A program made the translations under genes and the position numbers. This document shows, in pieces, positions 31,934-40,355 of a stretch of 64,000 bases of DNA. Below the pieces are notes generated by a model. That model saw nothing but the letters and a program-made list of their open reading frames with translations. It was not told where the DNA came from and did not search any database. Origin of the DNA: CALNZV01 sp942491115 (lineage in GTDB: Bacteria; Desulfobacterota; Desulfobacteria; Desulfobacterales; UBA5852); the NCBI GenBank assembly GCA_942491115.1, contig CALNZV010000020.1, forward strand, positions 558,001 to 622,000, read 5' to 3'. Each line of letters starts with the position of its first letter. Position 1 is the first letter of the stretch.

Positions 31934-32458
31934 TCAGAGAACATAGGGTACTTTCAGGTTAAACCCTTTGCAGATGACAAATGTCTCGAGGGATTGAACC
32001 CCCTCTATTTTGGGCACCTCCCGGGTGTAGAATTCTTCGAGGTTGTAGGAATCGTTAAATAACACCGTTAGGATCAAATCGTACCGTCCGGTCACTGCAC
32101 AGGCCGACACGACCCCCTTGAGTCGGCTGAATTCATCGCCTTTGGTGAACATGTCCGTTGTCTTTAGTTTGACCCCGATCATTACCAGCTGGTGGCCCGG
32201 GATGCTCTCCGGGTCCACCACCCCGGTAATGGCCAGCACCTTCTGCTGCAACAGCCGATGAACCCTCGAGCGGATGGTGTTCTCGGCCAGTTGCAGCCGA
32301 TCCGCCATCCTCTTGAAGGATTCACGGCCGTTTTTCAACATCTTGAAGATGGATATGGCCGTGTCGTCGATCTTCGGCCTCCCTGTCTGACGGCGCCGGT
32401 CCGCCGGCTGAGGCCCGTCTCCAGGATCGGGACTCGAATGCCTCTCAAAAGAAATCAT
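31934..32458 (-). CDS. Lrp/AsnC-family transcriptional regulator
   Basis: This 174-residue protein has a 30-residue N-terminal extension with no known role. A winged helix (about 30-85) follows with IDDTAISIFKMLKNGRESFKRMADRL, ENTIRSRVHRLLQQKVL and ITGVVDPE. The C-terminal RAM/AsnC ligand domain (about 90-170) has VMIGVKLKT, VSACAVTGRYDLILTVLF and LETFVICKGF. Lrp proteins sense amino acids or other small effectors and form octamers on DNA. It overlaps the preceding hydrolase gene by 14 bases and is the last gene of a run that begins with gcvT, so glycine or another amino acid is the likely effector. The extension is longer than in typical Lrp. Confidence 0.88.
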   Translation of the reverse strand: MISFERHSSPDPGDGPQPADRRRQTGRPKIDDTAISIFKMLKNGRESFKRMADRLQLAENTIRSRVHRLLQQKVLAITGVVDPESIPGHQLVMIGVKLKTTDMFTKGDEFSRLKGVVSACAVTGRYDLILTVLFNDSYNLEEFYTREVPKIEGVQSLETFVICKGFNLKVPYVL

Positions 32459-33236
32459 CGATCAGTTCCAATAGGTGATCCGATGCCTCCGCCGGGATCG
32501 AATGCCCTACCCGGTTGAGGCAAACCCACCGTCCGTTCACCGCTTCGGCGAGCTGCCGGGCATTTTCCGGAGTGACCAGCAGATCCTCGTCTCCGACAAC
32601 GACGAGAATCGGGAATGCGCACGATGTCGGCAACGGGTTCACCGGAGCGTATTGCATCTGGGCGGCCAACATGTCCGCCATTTGGTCCGGATCATTGCGT
32701 TGAACCAGCGCATCGACCACTTTGGGAAGCAGTGTCCGGTGGTCCCATAGAAACGCCTCACCAAAGACCTGTGGCACCATGGCCCATGCCAAGGCCGGCA
32801 TCCCGCCGCTGTTGAGCACATGCCGCCAGGATCGGATGACCGCCTGGGCCCTTGCCCCTGTCTTCAGACCGACACTCATCACCACCATTCCATCGATCTG
32901 GCGACCAAGCGAGGCGGCGGCGGCCATAGCGATCCGGGCCCCGTGGCTCAGCCCCACAAGTCCGGTGCGCCCCACTCCCAAATGCCCCATAAGTGCCGCC
33001 AGGTCCCTGGCGTGGGTGTCCAGGTTCAGGGGGCACCGACCGCTGCCGCTGTCTCCCTGACCGCGGCAGTCATACAGGACCACCCGGAACCGGGAACTCA
33101 GGCGTCGGGCAAGGGGAATCCAGTTATGAGTGGTCTGCCCGGTGCCGTTGATAAACACGAGGGTGGGGCCGGTCGTCCCGCCCCCGTGAATCCGGTAATG
33201 AAGGGCGCAGCCGTCTTGGGTCTGAAATGTGGGCAT
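32445..33236 (-). CDS. Alpha/beta-hydrolase of unknown substrate
   Basis: The 263-residue protein has the standard fold: GPTLVFINGTGQTTHNW with the oxyanion strand, VVLYDCRGQGDSG, the nucleophile elbow GLSHGARIA with Ser about residue 97, and a late VVVGDEDLLVTPENARQLAE strand carrying the acid Asp, then RVGHSIPAEA with the catalytic His. There is no signal peptide, so it acts in the cytoplasm. It follows the double-ACT protein by 27 bases and its 3' end overlaps the Lrp gene, so it is co-transcribed with the glycine cleavage genes. The substrate cannot be named: PcaD-like lactonases, esterases and haloperoxidase-like enzymes share these features. Confidence 0.85.
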   Translation of the reverse strand: MPTFQTQDGCALHYRIHGGGTTGPTLVFINGTGQTTHNWIPLARRLSSRFRVVLYDCRGQGDSGSGRCPLNLDTHARDLAALMGHLGVGRTGLVGLSHGARIAMAAAASLGRQIDGMVVMSVGLKTGARAQAVIRSWRHVLNSGGMPALAWAMVPQVFGEAFLWDHRTLLPKVVDALVQRNDPDQMADMLAAQMQYAPVNPLPTSCAFPILVVVGDEDLLVTPENARQLAEAVNGRWVCLNRVGHSIPAEASDHLLELIDDFF

Positions 33237-33263
33237 GGGTCACTTTCGAACGCAGACGCCCGG

Positions 33264-33785
33264 CTACCAGGAGATTTCCACGTTGAGTTCCTCGCCCACC
33301 GCCGACAAGCCCTCATCGAATTGATCGAGAGACAGGGTTTTGGGAACCTCGACATGAATCTCCATGGTGTACAAGGCCGCACCACTTTGAGGCATGTGCC
33401 GACGCTTGGATTTCAGATCCGTGATATTCACTCCCAGCTCCGCCAGATAGCGGCTGACCCTGCAGACAATGCCGGCATGGTCCACGCCCTCCACACGAAT
33501 GGTGTGACGGGCCGCCGCCGGCTTCTCCACTGCCGTCTCGACCGGTCGTAAAAAGGCTGAAAGGCCCTTTTCCCTCTCCAGCCGCCGCAGGGATTTGTCG
33601 AGGAAAGGGCCGATCCCATTGCGGTCGGGTGCCTCGAGGATGAGGATGAGGGTAAACTCCCCCCCAAGGAGAGTCATGGTCGAATCTTCGAGGTTGCAGC
33701 CCATTTCAAACAACAGCTCGGTGACATCAGCGACGATGCCGGGCCGGTCCTTTCCAAATGCCGTTAAAATGTATTTTTCTCCCAT
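33264..33785 (-). CDS. Double-ACT-domain protein, GcvR-like
   Basis: The ATG at 33785 follows AGGAAG closely, and the 173 residues contain two ACT domains (about 4-80 and 90-165). The first opens YILTAFGKDRPGIVADVTELLFEMGCNLEDSTMTLL and the second TIRVEGVDHAGIVCRVSRYLAELGVNITDL; both show the G-x-D/H-x-(P/A)-G-I-V turn that binds an amino acid. In E. coli the similar GcvR senses glycine and blocks the activator GcvA. Here it follows gcvPB by about 110 bases, so a glycine-responsive regulator of the gcv operon is likely. No GcvA-type LysR gene is nearby; the Lrp protein two genes downstream may be its partner. That link is inference. Confidence 0.85.
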   Translation of the reverse strand: MGEKYILTAFGKDRPGIVADVTELLFEMGCNLEDSTMTLLGGEFTLILILEAPDRNGIGPFLDKSLRRLEREKGLSAFLRPVETAVEKPAAARHTIRVEGVDHAGIVCRVSRYLAELGVNITDLKSKRRHMPQSGAALYTMEIHVEVPKTLSLDQFDEGLSAVGEELNVEISW

Positions 33786-33896
33786 GTGCGCTTCCTGGTC
33801 TCGATCGATGATGGTGGATCCCGAAAAGGGCTTCCGGGGGGGCACCCACTGCCGGTTCCGCGATCTCTCCGGATGGATTGACGCCGGTCCTGCCGG

Positions 33897-35342
33897 CTAC
33901 CCCCTCAATACGGGATTCCTGGCCGCACCCGTCTCGTCGAGCCGCCTGACCTTGGTCCGGGTCGGCGCCTGCTTGAGGATCAGGGGATCGGATTCGGCCT
34001 CCCTCACGATGCCGTCCATGGCTTCCACGAATTGATCCAGGGTCTCTTTGGATTCGGATTCCGTCGGCTCGATCATGATCGCTCCCTGAACCACCAGGGG
34101 GAAATAGATGGTGGGGGGGTGGAAGCCGAAATCGATGAGCCGCTTGGCCACATCCAGGGTGGTGACATTGAACCGCTCCAGGCCCTTGTCCGTAAAGACA
34201 CACTCGTGCATGCAGGGTTTGTCGAAGGGCAGGTGCAGCATGGGTCGCAGCCGCTCCTTGAGATAGTTGGCCGACAGAACGGCGAACTCGCTGACGGTTT
34301 TAAGCTCGGGTCCCAGACTCAGGATGTAGCTGTACGCCCGGATCAGGACCCCCATGTTCCCATAGAATGCGTGGAGTTTCCCGATGCTGTCCGGGAAGTC
34401 ATTGGATAGGAGGTACCGATCCCCTTCCTTCAGAACCCGTGGTACCGGCAGAAACGGCTCAAGCTTCCGATTGACGCAAACCGGCCCGGCGCCGGGTCCG
34501 CCCCCGCCATGGGGGGTTGAGAGGGTTTTGTGAAGATTGAGATGAAGGACATCGACACCAATTCTGTTCATGTCCGCGTATCCCATGATGGCGTTCATGT
34601 TGGCACCGTCGCCATAGACCAGTCCGCCTTTTCGGTGGACGATCTCGCAGATGTCGACGACCTTCTCTTCGAATAGTCCCAGGGTGTTGGGGTTGGTCAT
34701 CATGATACCGGCGGTTTCCTCGTCCATGACTGCGGCCACCACATCCGGCGTCAGGATGCCGTCTTTACCGGTCACAACCGGAACCGCCTTGAACCCGCAC
34801 AGGGCCGCGCTGGCCGGATTGGTCCCGTGTGCGGTGTCGGGTATGATCACCTTGGTTCGAGGGGTTCCCTGGCGACGGTGATAGGCGGCAAATATCAGCA
34901 TTCCCGCAAGTTCGCCCTGGGAGCCGGCTGCGGGCTGGACAGAGACCGCCGTCATACCGGTTATCTCGCAGAGATAGGCCTCCAGGTCGTAAATGAGGCG
35001 AAGGGCGCCCTGGGAAACCTCGAAGGGAATGATCGGATGCGCCTGGGCAAACCCCGGAAGCGAGGCCATCCGTTCGTTGATTTTGGGGTTGTACTTCATG
35101 GTGCAGGATCCCAGGGGATACATCCCGGTATCGACCCCGAAATTCCAGGTGGACAGCCGCGTATAGTGCCGCACCACCTCGACTTCGGAAAGATCCGGGA
35201 AGTCGGGCCCCTCGCCGGCATAACGGGGATCAAGGGGGGCTTCCTCCACGTCCCGCCCGGGAAGGGAAAAGCCTGTTCGCCCGGGGCGTCCCCTCTCCCA
35301 GAGGAAGGGTTCGTTCAAGACAAGACCGGTCGCTCCGATCAT
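33897..35342 (-). CDS. gcvPB: Glycine dehydrogenase (decarboxylating) subunit 2, P-protein beta part
   Basis: The ATG at 35342 overlaps the gcvPA stop as ATGA and gives 481 residues. It is the C-terminal half of the P-protein in the two-gene form. PLP is bound by the Lys in DVLHLNLHKTLSTPHGGGGPGAGPV (LHKT). Conserved neighbours are AAGSQGELAGM, DTAHGTNPASAA, MTNPNTLGLFE and GDGANMNAIMG. With GcvPA it decarboxylates glycine and passes the aminomethyl group to lipoyl-GcvH in the cytoplasm. Downstream lie the ACT, hydrolase and Lrp genes. Confidence 0.97.
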   Translation of the reverse strand: MIGATGLVLNEPFLWERGRPGRTGFSLPGRDVEEAPLDPRYAGEGPDFPDLSEVEVVRHYTRLSTWNFGVDTGMYPLGSCTMKYNPKINERMASLPGFAQAHPIIPFEVSQGALRLIYDLEAYLCEITGMTAVSVQPAAGSQGELAGMLIFAAYHRRQGTPRTKVIIPDTAHGTNPASAALCGFKAVPVVTGKDGILTPDVVAAVMDEETAGIMMTNPNTLGLFEEKVVDICEIVHRKGGLVYGDGANMNAIMGYADMNRIGVDVLHLNLHKTLSTPHGGGGPGAGPVCVNRKLEPFLPVPRVLKEGDRYLLSNDFPDSIGKLHAFYGNMGVLIRAYSYILSLGPELKTVSEFAVLSANYLKERLRPMLHLPFDKPCMHECVFTDKGLERFNVTTLDVAKRLIDFGFHPPTIYFPLVVQGAIMIEPTESESKETLDQFVEAMDGIVREAESDPLILKQAPTRTKVRRLDETGAARNPVLRG

Positions 35343-36673
35343 GGGTGCACCTCCTTTACCAGCAGATCCAGATCTTCCCTGGAATGAATTTCGGTGACAC
35401 AGAGGAGATAATGGTTTTTCAGTTCCGGGTAGTAGCAGCCGATGGGAAGTCCGGCGATCATTTTCTTCTCGTCGATCAGCCGCCGCCATTTTTGATCGAT
35501 GCCGTCACCGAAATCCACCACGAACTCGTTGAACGTCGGGGAGGCGAAGGGCACGGCGAGCCCGGAATCCATCAATCGACCCTTTAGATATTCAGTCTTG
35601 TCCCGGTTGAGCCGGGCCAGTTCCCTGAAGCCGGTCCCCCCGAGAGAGGCCATGTATACCGCCGTCGCCATGGCGCACAGGCTCTGGTTAGAGCAGATGT
35701 TGGAGGTGGCTTTCTCCCGTCGAATGTGCTGTTCCCTGGTGGACAGGGTCAGGACGAACCCCCGCTGGCCGGAGGCATCCACGGTCTGGCCCACCAGCCG
35801 GCCGGGCATGCTGCGGACATACTGCTTTTTGGCGGCGAAAAGCCCCACACCCGGCCCTCCGAAGCTCTGGGGTATGCCTAGACTCTGCCCCTCACCGCAG
35901 GCGATATCCGCATCGAAATTCCCCGGTGTCTTGAAAACACCGTAGGCCAGGGGCTCCGTGACGCCCACCACGAAAAGAGCCCCGTTGTCCCGGACCTGGT
36001 CGCCGACGGCGGCAAGGTCCTCGACACAACCGAAAAAATTCGGGGACTGGACCGCTACACCGGCAAGGCCGTCGAGGGTGGCGATGGCTGAAAGATCCGT
36101 GGTGCCGTCCTCACGATAGGGCAGGGTAACGACCTCGAAGCCCGTGGGTTTGAAGTAGGTATCCACCACCTGCCGATAGTGGGGGTGAACCAGGGCCGAT
36201 ACCGCCACCCGCTTTTTGTTTTTTTGGATCCGAAGGGTCATCAATAGGGCCTCTGCCAGGGCGGAGGCCCCATCGTACATGGAGGCATTGGCCACATCCA
36301 TCCCTAATAGACGGCAGATCAGGGTCTGGTATTCGAATATCCCCTGAAGGGTCCCCTGGCTGATTTCCGGCTGATAGGGGGTGTAGGCCGTGACGAACTC
36401 GGAGCGGCTGAGCACATATTGGGCCGCCGCCGGTATATGATGGGCGTAGCTGCCCGCCCCCAGGAACACCCGATAGTCCTCGGTGCTGGCCATTTGCCCG
36501 GCAAGCCCGGCCATGTGGCGGTTCAACTCCCACTCCGTCATTTGAGGCAGTTCGAGATCCCGTTCACGGCGGCAGTTATCGGGAATGGTTGAAAAGAGCT
36601 GTTCCATGCGGTCCACGCCGACGGTATCGAGCATGGCGTCAATATCTTCCTGTGTGTGGGAAAGATATCTCAT
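35339..36673 (-). CDS. gcvPA: Glycine dehydrogenase (decarboxylating) subunit 1, P-protein alpha part
   Basis: The protein has 444 residues, the usual GcvPA size. The start overlaps the gcvH stop as ATGA. Diagnostic pieces are MRYLSHTQEDIDAML, LFSTIPDNCR, FLGAGSYAHHIPAAAQYVLSRSEFVTAYTPYQPEISQGTLQ (split here in parts) and NASMYDGASALAEALLM. QSPNFFGCVED and GEGQSLGIPQSFGGPGVGLFA follow. GcvPA and GcvPB form the alpha2beta2 P-protein, as in Gram-positive bacteria, Thermus and many Desulfobacterota. It keeps the dimer-shaping and active-site glycine-rich segments, while the PLP lysine lies in GcvPB. The gcvH, gcvPA and gcvPB overlaps imply translational coupling. Confidence 0.97.
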   Translation of the reverse strand: MRYLSHTQEDIDAMLDTVGVDRMEQLFSTIPDNCRRERDLELPQMTEWELNRHMAGLAGQMASTEDYRVFLGAGSYAHHIPAAAQYVLSRSEFVTAYTPYQPEISQGTLQGIFEYQTLICRLLGMDVANASMYDGASALAEALLMTLRIQKNKKRVAVSALVHPHYRQVVDTYFKPTGFEVVTLPYREDGTTDLSAIATLDGLAGVAVQSPNFFGCVEDLAAVGDQVRDNGALFVVGVTEPLAYGVFKTPGNFDADIACGEGQSLGIPQSFGGPGVGLFAAKKQYVRSMPGRLVGQTVDASGQRGFVLTLSTREQHIRREKATSNICSNQSLCAMATAVYMASLGGTGFRELARLNRDKTEYLKGRLMDSGLAVPFASPTFNEFVVDFGDGIDQKWRRLIDEKKMIAGLPIGCYYPELKNHYLLCVTEIHSREDLDLLVKEVHP

Positions 36674-37077
36674 TCTCCTAATCCTTTCAGCATATCCACA
36701 TAGGCGGCCTTGTCCATCAGAGCCTCCACTGCTGAGGGATCCGATGGCGTTAGGGTGAGCATCCAGCCCCCGTCATAGGGATCCTGGTTGACCCGCTCGG
36801 GGGAATCGGCAAGATCGTCGTTGACCGATGCCACCACGCCCGAAAGGGGCATGAACAGTTCGGAAACCGCTTTCACCGATTCGACGGTGCCGAATTCGTC
36901 ACCGGCGGAGAACGTGTCCCCAACTTCCGGAAGTTCCACGAAGACCACATCTCCCAGCGCATCCTGGGCATAGTCGGTAATGCCCACGCGAACGGTGTCC
37001 CCGTCGGTCTTGGCCCATTCGTGATCTTTCGTGTACCGCAAATCATCCGGAAGCTTGAGTTCATCGATTGCTTTCAT
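36670..37077 (-). CDS. gcvH: Glycine cleavage system H protein
   Basis: The 135-residue protein carries the lipoylation site at the Lys of TVESVKAVSELFMPLSG, about residue 64, with the typical D-E-F-G-T before it and EVNDDLADSPERVNQDPYDGGWM-like region after (VNQDPYDGGWM). The N-terminus LRYTKDHEWAKTDGDTVRVGITDYAQDALGDVVFVELP is the H-protein opening and is read here in parts. H protein carries the aminomethyl group from the P-protein to GcvT, and its dihydrolipoyl form is reoxidised by lipoamide dehydrogenase. A strong GGAGG precedes the ATG. A GC-rich stem-loop lies in the gap between gcvT and gcvH. Confidence 0.97.
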   Translation of the reverse strand: MKAIDELKLPDDLRYTKDHEWAKTDGDTVRVGITDYAQDALGDVVFVELPEVGDTFSAGDEFGTVESVKAVSELFMPLSGVVASVNDDLADSPERVNQDPYDGGWMLTLTPSDPSAVEALMDKAAYVDMLKGLGE

Positions 37078-37134
37078 GAAATGACCTCCCTTGGGTTGAT
37101 CGGTTTCCGAAACGCCGCGAATCCGGGGTCATTG

Positions 37135-37168
37135 CAGCTGACGCCCCCCTGCCGGGGGGTTCCAGCTG
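37135..37168 (-). other. GC-rich stem-loop in the gcvT-gcvH gap
   Basis: CAGCTG at 37135-37140 pairs with CAGCTG at 37163-37168, and CCCCCC at 37144-37149 pairs with GGGGGG at 37154-37159, with a 3x3 internal loop and a TGCC tetraloop. No T-run follows on the transcribed strand, so it may be a stabilising or processing hairpin rather than a terminator. Confidence 0.6.
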
Positions 37169-37223
37169 GAGTCGCAATCCCCCACAGAACCCGATACCGG
37201 CGCCTCGGCGGTTGGCTGGATGA

Positions 37224-38483
37224 TCACAACATCTCTCTCATCGGTCGCCTGGCGGTCCTGTCGGGACGGATGTCCCTGACGATGGTGGCCCGGATGCACC
37301 GGCGCGTGTCCCTGAGCTCTATCCGGCTTCCCGCCTCCATGGCTCCCCTCACCCGGACAAAACCACAGCAGAGCCCTTTCGGGACAACGTCCGGGGGACG
37401 GTCCGGACTGGCGACGCTGATCCGTTTGCCGCCGTGGCGGCCGATTCCCATATCGGTTACACAGGTCAGAACCGCACCGACGGCATCTCCGGAGCTGTCC
37501 AGGACTTCCGCAGGCAGAGACACTTTCCGCAGGTCGTCTCCGACAAAGGGGAAGGTGCAGTCAGCGCCGTCCGCTTCCAGAAGCGCTCGGGCACCGACAA
37601 ACGGCTTTGTGAAGGACCGACCGTCTTCGGCCCACGGAAGGGCGAAAGGCCATGGATGCCGCACAAAAGGCCAATCGCCGATATCCTGGTGGGAAAGCGG
37701 CAGGACCGCCCCGGCACGGAGGGAATCCCTGGCTGCCAGACCGCAGGGGCAGATATTCAGTGATTCCCCGGCACTCATTACCCGCTCCCAGACGGTGAGG
37801 ACGGCTTCGGCCGCCGTGAATATCTCAAAGCCAAACTCACCGGTATAGCCCGTTCTCGACAGAAGAATCGGCACTTTCCGGTCGAGAGTCACGGGTATGG
37901 TGACCGTCGGCAGCCCTGGAAAGCCCCCTTTGAATGCGAAATATGGCAGTTTCTCGAATACCCGCTCAGCGTCGTCTATGACGGCGGCCAGAATCTTGGC
38001 GGACCGGGGGCCCTGGACATCCACCTTCCCGAAAGCGCCGTCCAGGTTGCGGACCCTCGCCTCGATCCCCGCTCCATGGGCTTCCAGATGAGCGGTGAGC
38101 AGACGTCCCATGCCGGCATTGACCACCACCATGTAGTCGCCGTCTGCCAGCATGAAACAAATCGCGTCGTCCACCACATGGCCCTGAGGGGTTAAAAAAA
38201 CACCGTAAACGCATCGGCCGGGAACCAGGGGCTTCTTGGCCGGCCCGAGGCAGGCGTCGAGGTGACTGGAGAAGCAATGCTCCAGAAGATCGAATGCACC
38301 CGGCCCCTGCACACGGATGGCGGACATATGGCTCGTGTCGAATCCCCCCGCATCGGTCAGAACCGAGAGGTGTTCGCGTTTGGCGGACTGGTACCACAGG
38401 GGCATATGGAACCCCCCAAAAGATCCGAAGGTGGCGTTTCGGGACCGATGCCAGTCGATCAGAGGGGTGTGGGCGTCGGGCAT
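37224..38483 (-). CDS. gcvT: Glycine cleavage system T protein (aminomethyltransferase)
   Basis: The preferred ATG at 38483 has GGAGG 5 bases upstream and gives 419 residues. An ATG seven codons earlier lacks a site. The GcvT fold is clear: PLIDWHRSRNATFGSFGGFHMPLWY, DTSHMSAIRVQGPGA, VYGVFLTPQGHVVDDAICFML, LSRTGYTGEFGFEIF and AARDSLRAGAVLPLSHQDI. The Asp near the N-terminus (DTSHM) is the conserved catalytic residue. It transfers methylene from aminomethyl-H-protein to tetrahydrofolate, releasing ammonia. A somewhat long C-terminus (residues 380-419) is charged and unusual. It is the first gene of the operon; the 146-base gap to gcvH holds a stem-loop. Confidence 0.95.
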   Translation of the reverse strand: MPDAHTPLIDWHRSRNATFGSFGGFHMPLWYQSAKREHLSVLTDAGGFDTSHMSAIRVQGPGAFDLLEHCFSSHLDACLGPAKKPLVPGRCVYGVFLTPQGHVVDDAICFMLADGDYMVVVNAGMGRLLTAHLEAHGAGIEARVRNLDGAFGKVDVQGPRSAKILAAVIDDAERVFEKLPYFAFKGGFPGLPTVTIPVTLDRKVPILLSRTGYTGEFGFEIFTAAEAVLTVWERVMSAGESLNICPCGLAARDSLRAGAVLPLSHQDIGDWPFVRHPWPFALPWAEDGRSFTKPFVGARALLEADGADCTFPFVGDDLRKVSLPAEVLDSSGDAVGAVLTCVTDMGIGRHGGKRISVASPDRPPDVVPKGLCCGFVRVRGAMEAGSRIELRDTRRCIRATIVRDIRPDRTARRPMREML

Positions 38484-38557
38484 AGATGCCTCCATGATGG
38501 GCATCGATGGGTAGGATTCAAGAAATGAAATCGCTTGTTTTGAAAAATACTTTAAAT

Positions 38558-38586
38558 TTTGTATTCATAGTTAATGAAATAATCAA
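38558..38586 (-). promoter_or_regulatory. Probable sigma70 promoter for the gcv operon
   Basis: TTGATT, a 17-base spacer and TACAAA lie on the minus strand in an AT-rich patch, with a start about 70 bases before the gcvT ATG. No glycine-riboswitch core was visible in the leader. The rest of the 407-base divergent gap (38484-38890) probably also holds the promoter of the lipoamide dehydrogenase, which I could not place. Confidence 0.55.
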
Positions 38587-38890
38587 GAATATTTTCTGTA
38601 CTTATACATTTCCGCAAAACCCTTTGCGTGCCCACCCTCTTTTTGATAGCCTTATTTTTGGCCGTGATGTCTTTATCGGGCAGACGGGTCGGGACCCAAT
38701 CACATCTCGGTTATCAATATACCTCCAGAGGGTCCACATCAGTGGCCAATGGGTGTCGGCTCGGGCGCTGGGCAACGGTCTGAGCCACCTAGTCCAGACT
38801 GGAGGATTCTGAATAACCGCAAATCACATTGCAACTGTAGCCAAGGATGATCCGATCAATCCGGTGTCACCCCCATTTCAGGAACGTTCC

Positions 38891-40324
38891 ATGAAACCAA
38901 ACATCTGCGTATTGGGTGCCGGTCCCGGAGGGTATACCGCTGCGGTAAGGGCCTCTCAGCTTGGCGGCCAAGTCACCCTCATCGAGGCGGAGAACCCGGG
39001 GGGCACCTGCCTCAACTGGGGCTGCATCCCGTCCAAGGTCATGATTACCACGGCCGAGCTTCTCGACCGATTCCGACAGGCGAACACTTACGGCATCGAG
39101 GTCCATGGGGATATCCGGATTCGAATGGACCTTCTCATGGCCCGAAAGGAGAAGATCATCAGGGATCAGACCCTGGGCCTGCGAAAACTCTTTGACCGCC
39201 ACCGTATCCGATATATCAGCGGCAGAGGCAGGGTCGACGGTCATGGGATGACGACGGTGGAAACCCCGGATGGAAGCACGGAACCGGTTCCTTGGGACCA
39301 CTTGATCCTCGCCACCGGCACCCGTCCCCTCGAGCTGCCGGGAATGGCATTCGACGGCCAGCGAGTCCTCTCCAGCAATCATGCCCTGTCCATGACCGAA
39401 GTACCCCGCACCATCGCTATTCTGGGTGGGGGCGTGGTGGGATGTGAATTCGCCTCATTGCTGTCGGCCCTGGGCACCGACGTCACCGTCATCGAAGCCA
39501 TGCCACGGCTGCTGCCCCTCCCATCGGTGGACGAGAGCGTATCGAAGGTACTCCAGCGGGAGTTCAAGAAGCGCAGGATCAAGATGTTGGTCAACCGGAC
39601 GGTCACCGAGGTGGACACCGCCGGAGAGGGGGTTGGGGTGGTCACGGGCCCCTCGCCATTTCTTGAGAATCCCGGGGATCGGGATCAACGTCCGACGCGG
39701 ATCGAGGTGGACCGCCTGCTGGTCTGCGTCGGCCGACGTCCGAACAGCTCAGGAATCGGCCTCGAATCGGTGGGGGTGGAAACCGACGAGAAGGGCTGGA
39801 TCATTGCCGACGACACACTGAAGGCCGGCCGTCGAGGCGTTTGGGCCGTGGGCGACATTCTCGGACCCGCCCGGATCATGCTGGCCCATGCCGCAGCGAC
39901 AGAGGGCGGCATCGCCGCCGAAAACATCATGGGAGCCTCGAAGGCAATGACTTACGAAACCGTCCCCGGGGCCATTTTCACCCATCCCGAAGTGGCCACC
40001 GTCGGACTTACCCGCACCCAAGTCGATGCCCGGGGCATTCCAGCGCGCTGGGATACCGTTCTCTTTCGAACCGTCCCCAAATCCCAAATATCGGGCGACA
40101 TCGCCGGCGAGATCAGCATCGTTTCGCACGATCCCATGGGGACTGTGCTGGGGGTCCACATGATCGGCCCCCAGGTCACCGAACTCATTGCCCAGGCCAC
40201 TCTGGCCGTCCAGCAAGGCCTCACGGTGACCCATCTGGCGGACACGATCCATGCCCACCCAACCCTCTCGGAGATCATCCATGAAACGGCCCTGAAAGCC
40301 CTGGGCCGACCCCTTCACGGATGA
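38891..40324 (+). CDS. lpdA: Dihydrolipoyl dehydrogenase (L-protein candidate of glycine cleavage)
   Basis: The ATG at 38891 has AGGAA at 7 bases and gives 477 residues. The FAD motif is ICVLGAGPGGYTAAVRASQLGG, the redox disulphide is GGTCLNWGCIPSK, the NAD motif is IAILGGGVVGCEFASLLSALG, and the C-terminal His-Glu pair is in HAHPTLSEIIHETA. All active residues are intact. It reoxidises dihydrolipoyl groups with NAD in the cytoplasm. Because it is divergent from gcvT and shares its intergenic region, it is likely the L-protein of the glycine cleavage system. A second paralogue is encoded at 57823-59274 next to the 2-oxoacid dehydrogenase genes, which supports separate duties. Confidence 0.95.
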   Translation: MKPNICVLGAGPGGYTAAVRASQLGGQVTLIEAENPGGTCLNWGCIPSKVMITTAELLDRFRQANTYGIEVHGDIRIRMDLLMARKEKIIRDQTLGLRKLFDRHRIRYISGRGRVDGHGMTTVETPDGSTEPVPWDHLILATGTRPLELPGMAFDGQRVLSSNHALSMTEVPRTIAILGGGVVGCEFASLLSALGTDVTVIEAMPRLLPLPSVDESVSKVLQREFKKRRIKMLVNRTVTEVDTAGEGVGVVTGPSPFLENPGDRDQRPTRIEVDRLLVCVGRRPNSSGIGLESVGVETDEKGWIIADDTLKAGRRGVWAVGDILGPARIMLAHAAATEGGIAAENIMGASKAMTYETVPGAIFTHPEVATVGLTRTQVDARGIPARWDTVLFRTVPKSQISGDIAGEISIVSHDPMGTVLGVHMIGPQVTELIAQATLAVQQGLTVTHLADTIHAHPTLSEIIHETALKALGRPLHG

Positions 40325-40355
40325 GGGATGAGGCACAGCCCCCAGAGGAGGGGCG

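Noticed and set aside
38484..38600. Possible glycine riboswitch ahead of gcvT
   Set aside because: The leader is only about 70 bases from the predicted start and lacks the conserved glycine-aptamer core.
38507..38812. 101-codon plus-strand frame in the gcvT-lpdA gap
   Set aside because: It lies over the AT-rich promoter region, has no ribosome site, and its translation changes composition midway.
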